Shown here: positions 1 to 7,872 of the stretch, in pieces
Numbering within the stretch: the first letter of the stretch is position 1
Layout: each line of letters opens with the position of its first letter
NCBI RefSeq assembly: GCF_016718685.1
Contig: NZ_JADKCX010000018.1
Coordinates: 30,696-94,695, forward strand
DNA length: 64,000 bases
Direction: 5' to 3'
DNA from: Haliscomenobacter sp.
GTDB lineage: Bacteria; Bacteroidota; Bacteroidia; Chitinophagales; Saprospiraceae
Notes under the pieces: model-generated
What the model saw: only the letters and a program-made list of their open reading frames with translations
The model's database searches: none
Told to the model about the DNA's origin: nothing
Program-made: the position numbers and the translations under genes

Positions 1-1
1 G

Positions 2-289
2 ACCGACCGCATTGCTGCCTTGGATCAGGAATTGGCCAAAGTAGGCGTGAAGGTAATTGAGGAAAAGGTAGGAGCAGATGGTAAAGCTTTTTTCCGAATT
101 GAAGGCAAAGCGGTAGTGCCGACTAAAGCACCAGAATTCGCAACCTATGAAGACCACCGGATGGCGATGGCTTTCGCGCCGCTAGCATTTTTGGGAAAAA
201 TCAACATCCACGAACCCGAGGTGGTGGTAAAATCGTATCCGGATTTTTGGCGGGATTTGCGAACAGTTGGGTTTGAAATTCTGGGCTAA
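2..289 (+). CDS. aroA: 3-phosphoshikimate 1-carboxyvinyltransferase (EPSP synthase), C-terminal part
   Basis: This is the C-terminal 95 residues of AroA; the rest lies before the window. The frame is open from base 2 (reading TDRIAALDQ), so the first in-window TTG is not the real start. The conserved EPSP-synthase stretch YEDHRMAMAFAPLA and the final KSYPDFWRDL motif are clearly readable. The enzyme transfers the enolpyruvyl group of PEP to shikimate-3-phosphate in the cytoplasmic chorismate pathway. The last 20 bases of the gene form part of the left arm of a perfect inverted repeat that runs towards the convergent neighbour. Identity is secure; only the truncation by the window edge limits it. 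Confidence 0.95.
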   Translation, partial: TDRIAALDQELAKVGVKVIEEKVGADGKAFFRIEGKAVVPTKAPEFATYEDHRMAMAFAPLAFLGKINIHEPEVVVKSYPDFWRDLRTVGFEILG

Positions 290-351
290 TTAAGAACGGT
301 TGCCGAGCGAAGTCGAGGCAACCGTTCTTAATTAGCCCAGAATTTCAAACC
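270..351. repeat. Perfect 35-bp inverted repeat spanning two convergent gene ends
   Basis: Bases 270-304 and 317-351 are exact reverse complements, separated by the 12-nt spacer GAGCGAAGTCGA. The left arm contains the last 20 nt of aroA including its stop; the right arm contains the final 7 nt of the opposing gene. It can act as a bidirectional terminator hairpin. The tip CCGAGCGAAGTCGAGG recurs in near-identical form at about 24677-24692 and, degraded, near 35265-35281, each time with different arms. Confidence 0.9.
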
Positions 352-1508
352 TCCATAAAATAATTCGGTTCAACCACGATGTTTTCGTCCAGCGATTTGC
401 GATAGCCAATGTGTACCCGATCGATCCAAACGCCCGTTTTCATGTAAATACTCACGGCCTCTTTGTTGTGGGCCCTCACCGTGGTGAGGTAAATGTTGTT
501 GTAGCGTTTTTGGATGTAGTCCGAGTTCATGAACTCTACAATGAACGCAAAAATTCCTTTGGTTTTATAGGCAGGATGTACCCCAAAACCAGTGCCTTTG
601 GCCTGCCTTTGGCGCGAGAGTTTTAATTTCAGTAGAAAAAGCGGCGCTTTCCACCAATTCAATTTCCCTTTGGTAAATTTTAGATAAGGATTGATGTCCG
701 GAAAAAAAGCACAGAATCCGGCGGGTTTATCTTCGTAGTAAGCGATGCCCAAAAACTTGGGATCGATGATGTTCTTGACCTCTTTCATGAGTTTTTTGAA
801 TCCCTCGGGGTCAGCGGGGCGGAAATGCTCATAATGGCCAAAAGCGGCATTGTATACTTCGGTAAAATCGAGCGCGTATTTTTCCAGTTTGGCCGGGTTG
901 TAAGTTTCTACCTGGATATTGTTGTTGCCAGATCGAACGCGCTGAATTACCGCCCTCAAGCGATCCAGGTCAATTGTATTGGGGTGGCCCTTCATGGTCA
1001 GGATCTGTTCCCAGGCGATGTAGCCATTCGCCTCAAAAAGCCCACTATAATAAGGTGGGTTGTAGGTTTCCTGGAATAGTGGCGGATCAAACCCTTTTTG
1101 CAGCAAGCCCCAAAATTTATCCCTGCCGCCAAAATTTATTGGCCCATCAATGGCTTTCATTCCTTTTCCGCGCAGATAGGTTTCGGCGGTATCAAACAAT
1201 GCCTGGGCATAGCTTGGTTCGTTGATGCATTCAAAATAACCGATGCCCCCCAGGGGATAAGGTTGAATTTGGTTGTTGCGGTGGTCGATGAATGCCGCGA
1301 TGCGCCCGGCAGGCTTGCCCTGGTCATCCAGCAGCACAAACACTTTAGCCTCGCCATGCTCAAAAGCCAGGTTTTTTCCAGGGGTGAAAGTTCCCTGCAC
1401 GTCTCCTTCCATAGGGGCGATCCAATTGGGGTCGTTGATGTAGATGCGATGTGGAACTTGATGAAATAGTTTCCAATGCTTTGGTTCCTGGACTTCGATA
1501 ATGGTCAT
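345..1508 (-). CDS. GNAT-like N-acetyltransferase family protein
   Basis: A cytoplasmic protein of about 387 residues with no signal peptide or membrane segment. It resembles the conserved Bacteroidota family usually annotated as N-acetyltransferase or hypothetical protein. The C-terminal third has a GNAT-like pattern: a KGTGFGVHPAYKTKGIFA stretch like an acetyl-CoA-binding loop, then AHNKEAVSIYMKTGVWIDRVHIGYRK, shown here only as the AHNKEAVSIYMKTG core. The frame is open 14 codons further upstream (to 1550), but MTIIEVQEPKHWKLF at 1508 looks like the natural start. The substrate cannot be told. Its stop codon lies inside the shared inverted repeat with aroA. Confidence 0.7.
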   Translation of the reverse strand: MTIIEVQEPKHWKLFHQVPHRIYINDPNWIAPMEGDVQGTFTPGKNLAFEHGEAKVFVLLDDQGKPAGRIAAFIDHRNNQIQPYPLGGIGYFECINEPSYAQALFDTAETYLRGKGMKAIDGPINFGGRDKFWGLLQKGFDPPLFQETYNPPYYSGLFEANGYIAWEQILTMKGHPNTIDLDRLRAVIQRVRSGNNNIQVETYNPAKLEKYALDFTEVYNAAFGHYEHFRPADPEGFKKLMKEVKNIIDPKFLGIAYYEDKPAGFCAFFPDINPYLKFTKGKLNWWKAPLFLLKLKLSRQRQAKGTGFGVHPAYKTKGIFAFIVEFMNSDYIQKRYNNIYLTTVRAHNKEAVSIYMKTGVWIDRVHIGYRKSLDENIVVEPNYFMEV

Positions 1509-1623
1509 GGTAAAAGAGTTGTGGCTGCGAAGGTAAATGTCAGCGGGCAATTTATAGCATTAGTTTAAAGCTATGGATTCGGTAATGCAAGATAATCAAT
1601 CTTTGCGCTTATTAAATCTCGCC

Positions 1624-3047
1624 CTATCGCCGCAATTTTTTCAATTGTTCCATAAACCATTCTTTCATGTGTGAAGGAAGGATGCGGGAGTTGTTGATTT
1701 GATTTTGCAGCACTTCAATTTTTTTGCGGTCGTTGAACTGAATTTTGATCAATCGTTTGGAGGCACTAATGAGTTCCTTAAAGGACATCTTGTGGTAGGC
1801 CAACATTTTTTTACGGTTGATGTAGGCCCGCATGCTGTCCAGTAAAGATTCCAGGGCCAAAAACTCATCTTTTTCATAATAAAGACGAATCAGCATGGTT
1901 TTGGCGGTAAGGTTAATCAGGATGTCGTCGATGTCGAACTGGATCAGCAAGTCCTGCGCCCGATCGTAGTCGCCTTGTTCAAAGTACAAACGTGCCAGGG
2001 CAAATTTGACAAAATTATCACGGTACTCTGGTCCCAGATACTGTTGGTATTCTTCAATAAAGCTGCTGACCCAGTCAAATTCCTTGAGGGTAGTACCCGC
2101 TGTAACGATGTTGCGGAAGTTTAGGGGGCTCAAAAAGCCGCTCTCTAGGAGAATATTGTTTTCCAGCCCCTTTTTGTACAGTTCGAAAGCCTCCCTTACG
2201 AAGGATTTCCCCCCAATGTTCATTCTGCCGATGCAATAATTAATGGCAATCAGGTACAAATCGGATTTTTCCGCATTGTTGAAAGCGTAATCGTAGTTGT
2301 GCAGGTCTTTTTTTACTTCAAAAAAATGTTCTTCCTCTTGTGGAAAGCGAAAAAGATTGTAGATGTGGTAGTAGACCTTGATAAAAGGTGTTTCAAAAAT
2401 ACTCTCTTTACCTTTCAGGTAGGCCAAGAGAGGGTCCAGCATCCCAAAGTCGTAATCCTTTTTGTAGATTTTTTGGTGTGAAAGCATTAAACAAGCTAGT
2501 TTTAGCTTTTTGGCGATAAAAGCCATCTCCGCCAGATCCGACATCTCCTGGTAATTCAAGGCCACGGCCCTAGACTTTTCACTCAGTTGAAGCAATTTTT
2601 CTTTTTCGATGATGTAACGTTGCTCCAGGGTTTCATCATTCAGTAAAGGGAAGGTTTCGGTTTTGTACTGGATTTCCTTCATGACTTTGTCATGGAGTTT
2701 GAGCAGTTTTCGCTCCCGATAATTTTGGGCAAGGTACAACTTGGATAAAATTTCGTCTTCTGAAGCTTTTTTGAAAGTGAAGTAGGACTCAATGGATTCT
2801 TGTAAAAAATAGATGGCTTGACGCATTCTGGCGTCGTCATAAGCTTCTTTAGGATACAATTTTCTGAAAATTCGTTCTTTTTCCAGGCTTTTGTCATCTT
2901 CCAGGCGGTTGCTACTCGTTAGATACTCATATAATTGTACCACGTCTGAGCGTTGATTGTGTATGGGGAAACGAGCCATTTCCGCAATTCTCGGGTTTCT
3001 TTCTTGGAAAGTGAAGATAAAATGTGGATCAGTTGACTATTTTGCAT
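1624..3047 (-). CDS. Conserved alpha-helical protein of unknown function (one frameshift near 2966)
   Basis: A long helical protein rich in Leu, Lys, Glu and Tyr, with TPR-like pairs such as FALARLYFEQGDYDRAQDLL near residue 350. No catalytic motif, signal peptide or membrane segment is seen. The open frame from the stop reaches 2979 and starts MARFPIHNQRSDVV. The true N-terminus appears to be at 3047, reading MQNSQLIHILSSLSKKETRE and continuing LRKWLVSP in another frame; the two join as KWLVSP-IHNQRSD if one C is missing from the CCCC run at about 2964-2968. Full length would be about 475 residues. The reading of the N-terminus is my inference; function is unknown, perhaps a scaffold. Confidence 0.7.
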
Positions 3048-3256
3048 GGCTTAAAAAAGTTTTTTCAACAGGAAATTTGGCTGTGTAAAGGTATAAAATC
3101 TTGTGAATCAAACCCTATAAAAAAGAAAACACGATGATGGATCAACAAAATAAGAGGTTTTTTTTCAACAATCGTCGATTTTTGTCTTTGTTTCCAGCAA
3201 AAAGGAGATGCATCTTTGTATTGCATTCAGCAGTAAAGGAATTAGAATTAGCACTC

Positions 3257-6175
3257 ATGAAACTCCGACCAGCAAATAAGATGATGTACATGCGCACTTT
3301 TGTAGTTGCACTCATCTTATTCGTTCTGGCTGCTGGAGAGTTGAAAGCACAGGGATGGCAGTTCAATTTTGGCGGTTCTAAAGAGGACGAAGGTTGGGCG
3401 GTCTTGCAAACTGAAGACGAAGGATTCATCGTAGTTGGATTCGGTGAATCCTTCGGCACAGACAATGATCAGAATATTTTCGTAGTACGTACAGATATCG
3501 ATGGTACAATTTTATGGACCAAGTACTACGACGAAGGTTTTCAAGAGCAAGCAAGATCAATCATCCCAACGGCTGATGGTAATTACCTCATCGTCGGTAA
3601 CATTATTGGAAAACCGGGCGAGAGGGAAAACATATATCTTTTAAAAATAGACCGCAAAGGCGGTCTGCTGTGGAGCAAGCAATTTGGTGGAGCAGGAAAC
3701 GAACGTGCAAACGACGTAGTCCTCGATTCAGACGGAGGATTCTCCGTGATTGGAACCAGCAAAAACGCCACAGAGGAGGATGAGAACATTTTATTGGTGA
3801 AGTTTGATGCTGAAGGCACGGCTACCTGGTCTAAAACCTATGGTACTCCGCGCAAAGACGAAGGCAAAAGCATCACCCGCATCGGAGAAGGTTACGCATT
3901 ATTGGGCAATAGCCGCAATGAAACCGGATTTGATAATAATATCGTTCTCTACCGAGTTGACAAATTGGGTAACATCATCTGGGAACGCCGGATTGCTAAT
4001 AGTTTCCGTGAAGAAGGGCGGTCAATCATCACTACACAAGATGGAGGACTAGCTATCGCGGGTGTCATCAACGATAATTCGGATGCCTTAATCGTAAAAT
4101 ACGATGCCAATGGCAACCAACGCTGGATGCGCTCGATCGGAGATGAAAACGTTGAAGAAGAAGCCAACGCCATCACTGAGTTGAAAGATGGCAGTTTGGT
4201 CATTACCGGTCTGAAATTAGTAAGTTCTGTAAATGTAGACCTCTTGGTCGCCAAAGTGGACGCCAAAGGCAACATACTATGGGAAAAAGCCATCGGCGAT
4301 GGAGAATTTACTGAAGAAGGCCGGGACATTCAAGCTACCAAAGCAGGTGGCTACATCATTACCGGGTACAACGGCCAGCTACTAAACACGTTTAATGACC
4401 TGATTTTGGTCAAAACGGATGGCGCAGGAAACACAATTACCAATCGGGTCAATGGCCAGGTTTTTGTAGATCGCGACAACCAATGTGATTTCGATAACGG
4501 AGAGTCCCCCCTCTCTGGCTGGATCGTAAAAGCAACCAAAGGGATTGATGTAGTATATGGTACAACCAATGCAGAAGGTCGTTATAGCATCCTGTTAGAC
4601 ACAGGAATTTATAACCTGAAAGTATTGCCGCCAAACCGCTACTGGTCTACTTGTAGTACCGAAGGTGTAAATGTTCGTTTGCGCGAATTTTACGACTCAC
4701 TTAACATCGACTTTGGTGCTAAGGCTGCGGTAAACTGCCCCTTTATGGAGGTAGACATTACCACTCCTTTTCTGGCCCAATGTAGTGAAGTGGACTACAT
4801 CGTAAACTACTGCAACACCGGAACCGTAACCGCACAAAATGCTTATGTTGATCTTGCGCTGGACAACAAGTTGACTTTTCAATCAGCTTCACTTTCAGCC
4901 GAACAACTGGCAGATGGTAAATTTCGCTTCCGCCTTGGAAATGTAGCTGCCAATGGATGTGGTTCTTTTACGGTAAAAACCGCCCTTGATTGCAATGGCG
5001 TCGCCAACGGGCAGACGGGCCTCGTTTCCGCCAGGGTTTTCCCTGATACTTTTTGTCTGGATCTGGATCCTCGTTGGGACCGGTCAAGCATAGTTGTCAG
5101 GGGAATCTGCAAAAAAGACACAGTCATCTTTGAAATCCAGAATATCGGCAAAGGCGATATGAAGGAACGCAAAAAAGGGATTGTGGTGGTCGATGACATC
5201 ATTATGCGCGATGTTAACCCAACTTACCAATTGCAAAGTGGAAAATCCATTGAAGTTGCAATTCCTAATCCGAACGGTTCAACCTTCCGTTTGTTCGCAG
5301 AACAATCAGAAGGACATCCGGGAAGAAGCCTGCCAACCGTGGCAGTCGAAGGATGTGCTGAAGATGGAGAACCAATCATAACGGGACAAGTTACCCAGTT
5401 TCCTGAAAACGATCAGGATCCATTTGTCTCGATTGACATACAAGAGATTTTAAGCGCTGTGCAGTCGGTGGCATTAAGAGGCCATCCCAAAGGCTATGGT
5501 AAACAAAGTACCATTGATGCAAAAACCGATTTGACATTTACAGTTATCTTCCAAAACTCCGGCAGTGATACCGTTCAGCGTGTAGTAATCAGAGATACCC
5601 TGAGCCAGGCAATCGACCCCACCACAGTCATACCTGGTTCCAGCAGCCATCCCTACTTTTTAGAAGTATATGAAGGTGGTATCGTGAAAATTACATTCGA
5701 CAGTATCAACCTGCTACCTGCCAACGGCGGCACAGCGCAAAAAACTTACGGATTTGTTGAATTCCGGGCATCCCAAAAACCAAACAATCCCACGGGGACG
5801 GTCATCGATAATCGCGCTACGGTGTATTTCGATTACCGTCTACCCTCCGGAACCAACACCGTACGCTGGCGGATCGATCACTTCCCTGATTTTGTAAGGG
5901 TTCTTACTTCTAGTCAGGAAGTGTTCGTTCCAGGTGTAAAAGTTGACATCTATCCCAATCCTTTTAGTGAGATGGTGACTTTGGAAGTCAAAGGCCGTCA
6001 ATACAATAGACTACAGCTGAACGTCTATGATCTAAGTGGAAAACTGATTCAGCAAAAGTTCTTTAACAGCAATATTTGTCATGTTTATCGTGATCAGCTT
6101 GCCGCTGGTATTTATTCGTACCAGTTAATATCTGAAGGGCAACTAATCAACACAGGTAAGTTGATCGTACGGTAA
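3257..6175 (+). CDS. Secreted T9SS-sorted protein with propeller-like repeats
   Basis: About 972 residues. The frame is open from 3134, but the hydrophobic signal (MRTFVVALILFVLAAGELKAQ region) favours a start at 3257 or at one of the ATGs at 3281-3290. After cleavage at LKAQ there are at least six repeats of roughly 50 residues with the pattern DEG..I..T.DGG..I.G......D..L.K.D..G...W, typical of a beta-propeller. A carboxypeptidase-regulatory-like domain follows (VNGQVFVDRDNQCDFDNGE), then conserved-repeat/DUF11-like modules, and finally a type A T9SS sorting domain starting VDIYPNPFSEMVTLEV and ending GKLIVR. It is expected on the cell surface or released. Ligand unknown. Confidence 0.85.
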   Translation: MKLRPANKMMYMRTFVVALILFVLAAGELKAQGWQFNFGGSKEDEGWAVLQTEDEGFIVVGFGESFGTDNDQNIFVVRTDIDGTILWTKYYDEGFQEQARSIIPTADGNYLIVGNIIGKPGERENIYLLKIDRKGGLLWSKQFGGAGNERANDVVLDSDGGFSVIGTSKNATEEDENILLVKFDAEGTATWSKTYGTPRKDEGKSITRIGEGYALLGNSRNETGFDNNIVLYRVDKLGNIIWERRIANSFREEGRSIITTQDGGLAIAGVINDNSDALIVKYDANGNQRWMRSIGDENVEEEANAITELKDGSLVITGLKLVSSVNVDLLVAKVDAKGNILWEKAIGDGEFTEEGRDIQATKAGGYIITGYNGQLLNTFNDLILVKTDGAGNTITNRVNGQVFVDRDNQCDFDNGESPLSGWIVKATKGIDVVYGTTNAEGRYSILLDTGIYNLKVLPPNRYWSTCSTEGVNVRLREFYDSLNIDFGAKAAVNCPFMEVDITTPFLAQCSEVDYIVNYCNTGTVTAQNAYVDLALDNKLTFQSASLSAEQLADGKFRFRLGNVAANGCGSFTVKTALDCNGVANGQTGLVSARVFPDTFCLDLDPRWDRSSIVVRGICKKDTVIFEIQNIGKGDMKERKKGIVVVDDIIMRDVNPTYQLQSGKSIEVAIPNPNGSTFRLFAEQSEGHPGRSLPTVAVEGCAEDGEPIITGQVTQFPENDQDPFVSIDIQEILSAVQSVALRGHPKGYGKQSTIDAKTDLTFTVIFQNSGSDTVQRVVIRDTLSQAIDPTTVIPGSSSHPYFLEVYEGGIVKITFDSINLLPANGGTAQKTYGFVEFRASQKPNNPTGTVIDNRATVYFDYRLPSGTNTVRWRIDHFPDFVRVLTSSQEVFVPGVKVDIYPNPFSEMVTLEVKGRQYNRLQLNVYDLSGKLIQQKFFNSNICHVYRDQLAAGIYSYQLISEGQLINTGKLIVR

Positions 6176-6196
6176 TCATAATCCCATAAACTTTAA

Positions 6197-6229
6197 AAGG
6201 TTCCTCGCTAAAAAAATGCGGGGAACCTT
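6197..6229 (+). terminator. Hairpin downstream of the 3257-6175 gene
   Basis: AAGGTTCCTCGC (6197-6208) pairs with GCGGGGAACCTT (6218-6229), with one G-T wobble, around an A-rich 9-nt loop. It lies 21 nt after the stop codon. No T-tract follows, so it may be an mRNA 3'-end stabiliser as much as a terminator. Confidence 0.6.
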
Positions 6230-6337
6230 CCATTATCAAGCTGTTAAAGGCAACAAAACTTGACATTAGCTCGTTCTAATAAAGATTTTTAGGTCGTCTT
6301 ATTTTTTCATGAGATTATGATTTGTTATTAGCGTGAG

Positions 6338-6366
6338 GCCGTACATCAGAGTGCGGCTTTTTTTTT
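6338..6366 (+). terminator. Rho-independent terminator-like hairpin with T-tract
   Basis: GCCGTAC (6338-6344) pairs with GTGCGGC (6351-6357), followed by nine T. It sits 163 nt after the coding region and after a first hairpin, in a 322-nt gene-free interval (6176-6497). Apart from these two hairpins I see nothing coding in the interval. Confidence 0.6.
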
Positions 6367-6497
6367 GCCTACAACCCAACGAAAGCGCTGAATTGTCATA
6401 ACAACGTCATAATGGTACAAGTATAGGCACAATATTTCAAAGTCGGAAAAAAATCATATAAAATATACAAAAATACCAGGAATGGGGTAGACGTGGG

Positions 6498-7100
6498 TTA
6501 TGCATCCTTCCACCTCCACAGGTACCGACAAGCATAGGTACGATAAGGCCGCCAGGCCTCCGCAATCTCCGTCAATTTCTGGTATTGAGCTTTGCCCTCT
6601 AATTCCACTTCATACAAGCGAATCATAGCCTGGCGCACGCCCAAGTCATCGATGGGGAAAACATCCGGGCGGCGCAGCACAAACATCAGGATCATTTCCA
6701 CCGTCCATTTGCCTACGCCTTTGATGCTGCTGAGGAGTTTTACCACTTCATCATCACTGAAGCCTGACCAGTCTTTTTGAAAAAGTTGATGTTCGAGGAA
6801 AAAAGTGGCGGTATTGCGCATGTACTGCGCCTTTTGATTGGATAAGCCTACCGCCCGCAAGCTCTCCTGTGGGGTATTCACCAATAGTTCCGCTGTGGGG
6901 TACGCTGTAGGGAAAATTGCCAAAAATCGTTTGAAAATGGTATCGGCTGCTTTGACAGATAATTGCTGCGATGCAATGGACTCCAATAGACCAAAGTACA
7001 CATCGTTGTTGTCTGCTCCATAATCGGGAAAGGCAATATTGGGCAGGATGGAAGCCAATTTGGGGTCGCGGGAAAGATGAGCTATAATTTGCTCTTGCAT
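6498..7100 (-). CDS. DNA-3-methyladenine glycosylase II family protein (AlkA-like, HhH-GPD)
   Basis: A 200-residue base-excision-repair glycosylase. The helix-hairpin-helix reads SSIKGVGKWTVEMILMF and the catalytic aspartate is in FPIDDLGVRQ (D152). It lacks the extra N-terminal domain of E. coli AlkA, as is usual for the short bacterial forms. It is predicted to excise alkylated purines from DNA. The gene stands alone: a promoter-like pair and a perfect palindrome lie directly upstream of the ATG, suggesting its own control. A second alkylation-repair gene (ogt, 16818) lies 10 kb away. Confidence 0.88.
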   Translation of the reverse strand: MQEQIIAHLSRDPKLASILPNIAFPDYGADNNDVYFGLLESIASQQLSVKAADTIFKRFLAIFPTAYPTAELLVNTPQESLRAVGLSNQKAQYMRNTATFFLEHQLFQKDWSGFSDDEVVKLLSSIKGVGKWTVEMILMFVLRRPDVFPIDDLGVRQAMIRLYEVELEGKAQYQKLTEIAEAWRPYRTYACRYLWRWKDA

Positions 7101-7129
7101 GGGTTTTTAATTTTTTTGTTTAAAAACCC
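7101..7129. promoter_or_regulatory. Perfect 10-bp palindrome abutting the glycosylase start codon
   Basis: GGGTTTTTAA (7101-7110) and TTAAAAACCC (7120-7129) are exact reverse complements with a 9-nt T-rich spacer. The palindrome touches the ATG at 7100 and would lie in the 5' untranslated region of the predicted transcript. It could be a repressor site or an RNA hairpin occluding initiation. Confidence 0.5.
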
Positions 7130-7131
7130 AG

Positions 7132-7164
7132 GCAAAATAAATCAATATTTTGAAAATGCAAAAC
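7132..7164 (-). promoter_or_regulatory. Bacteroidota-type promoter candidate for the glycosylase gene
   Basis: On the minus strand TTTTGC (7164-7159) and TATTTTGC (7139-7132) are spaced by 19 nt, close to the -33 TTG / -7 TAnnTTTG arrangement known for this phylum, though the -7 box has one base less than consensus. Predicted start of transcription is about 7126. Confidence 0.4.
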
Positions 7165-7166
7165 GT

Positions 7167-7634
7167 TTATACGCGAACTTTGGCGGCTAAAGCTGCTTTT
7201 TGAAATTTCAACTCAACAAATTGTTCTTTAAAACCCATCCGTTTGGCCATCATCAACGCGGGGTGGTTGGGTTTGGCATAAATGGCGATGTCGCCATCAG
7301 CATAATCTACCGCCTTGTTGATCAATTCTTCCAGAAAGGTAGTTTGGGATTTAAAATCTTCGTGCAAAGCGGCAAGCACGAGTAAGTTTTCTGACTTGAA
7401 GCCCTGCATTCCTGTCTTATTAACGACAACACCTGCTACTATCCGGCTGTTGATGGAATAAGTGAGTACAAATCCTCCGAAGGAAGGTTTATTTTTGAGG
7501 GCATAATCCAATGCTTCTTGAATGGCACGGTATTCTGTGTCGGGCGTATGTACCCGAAAGAAGTTGAGTAGAGAGATGTTTTCAAAAGGATTTACCCCTG
7601 AAAACGCATTGTACATCTGAATGGAGCGTTCCAT
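7167..7634 (-). CDS. GNAT-like acetyltransferase domain protein
   Basis: A 155-residue soluble protein. Residues 45-150 have a GNAT-like layout: GGFVLTYSINSRIVAGVVVNK strands (core GFVLTYSINSRIVAG), LLVLAALHEDFKSQTTFLEEL in the cofactor region, and the closing NHPALMMAKRMGFKEQFVEL typical of the last GNAT helix-strand. A clear Q/RxxGxG/A cofactor loop is not visible, so activity is unproven. It starts 66 bases upstream of the glycosylase promoter region and reads in the same direction, but no function link is evident. Confidence 0.55.
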   Translation of the reverse strand: MERSIQMYNAFSGVNPFENISLLNFFRVHTPDTEYRAIQEALDYALKNKPSFGGFVLTYSINSRIVAGVVVNKTGMQGFKSENLLVLAALHEDFKSQTTFLEELINKAVDYADGDIAIYAKPNHPALMMAKRMGFKEQFVELKFQKAALAAKVRV

Positions 7635-7872
7635 GCTGTAGTGGTAATGAATGAGTACGTAGATTTTTGCTCTTTTGCCTGATATGCACGAATGGGAATA
7701 CCTTATCTCAATAGCTGGAAACGGAGTTTAATGTGAGGTCAATTTGTCATTTGCATGTAAAATAGTGTTTTTTGATGAAATCCAAAAAAAATCGGCCTTT
7801 TTATTTCATTGATTCTCAAATATGTTCATACGTTTACTTCAAGGCTTTAAAAAAGGCCAAAACCATAATCCG

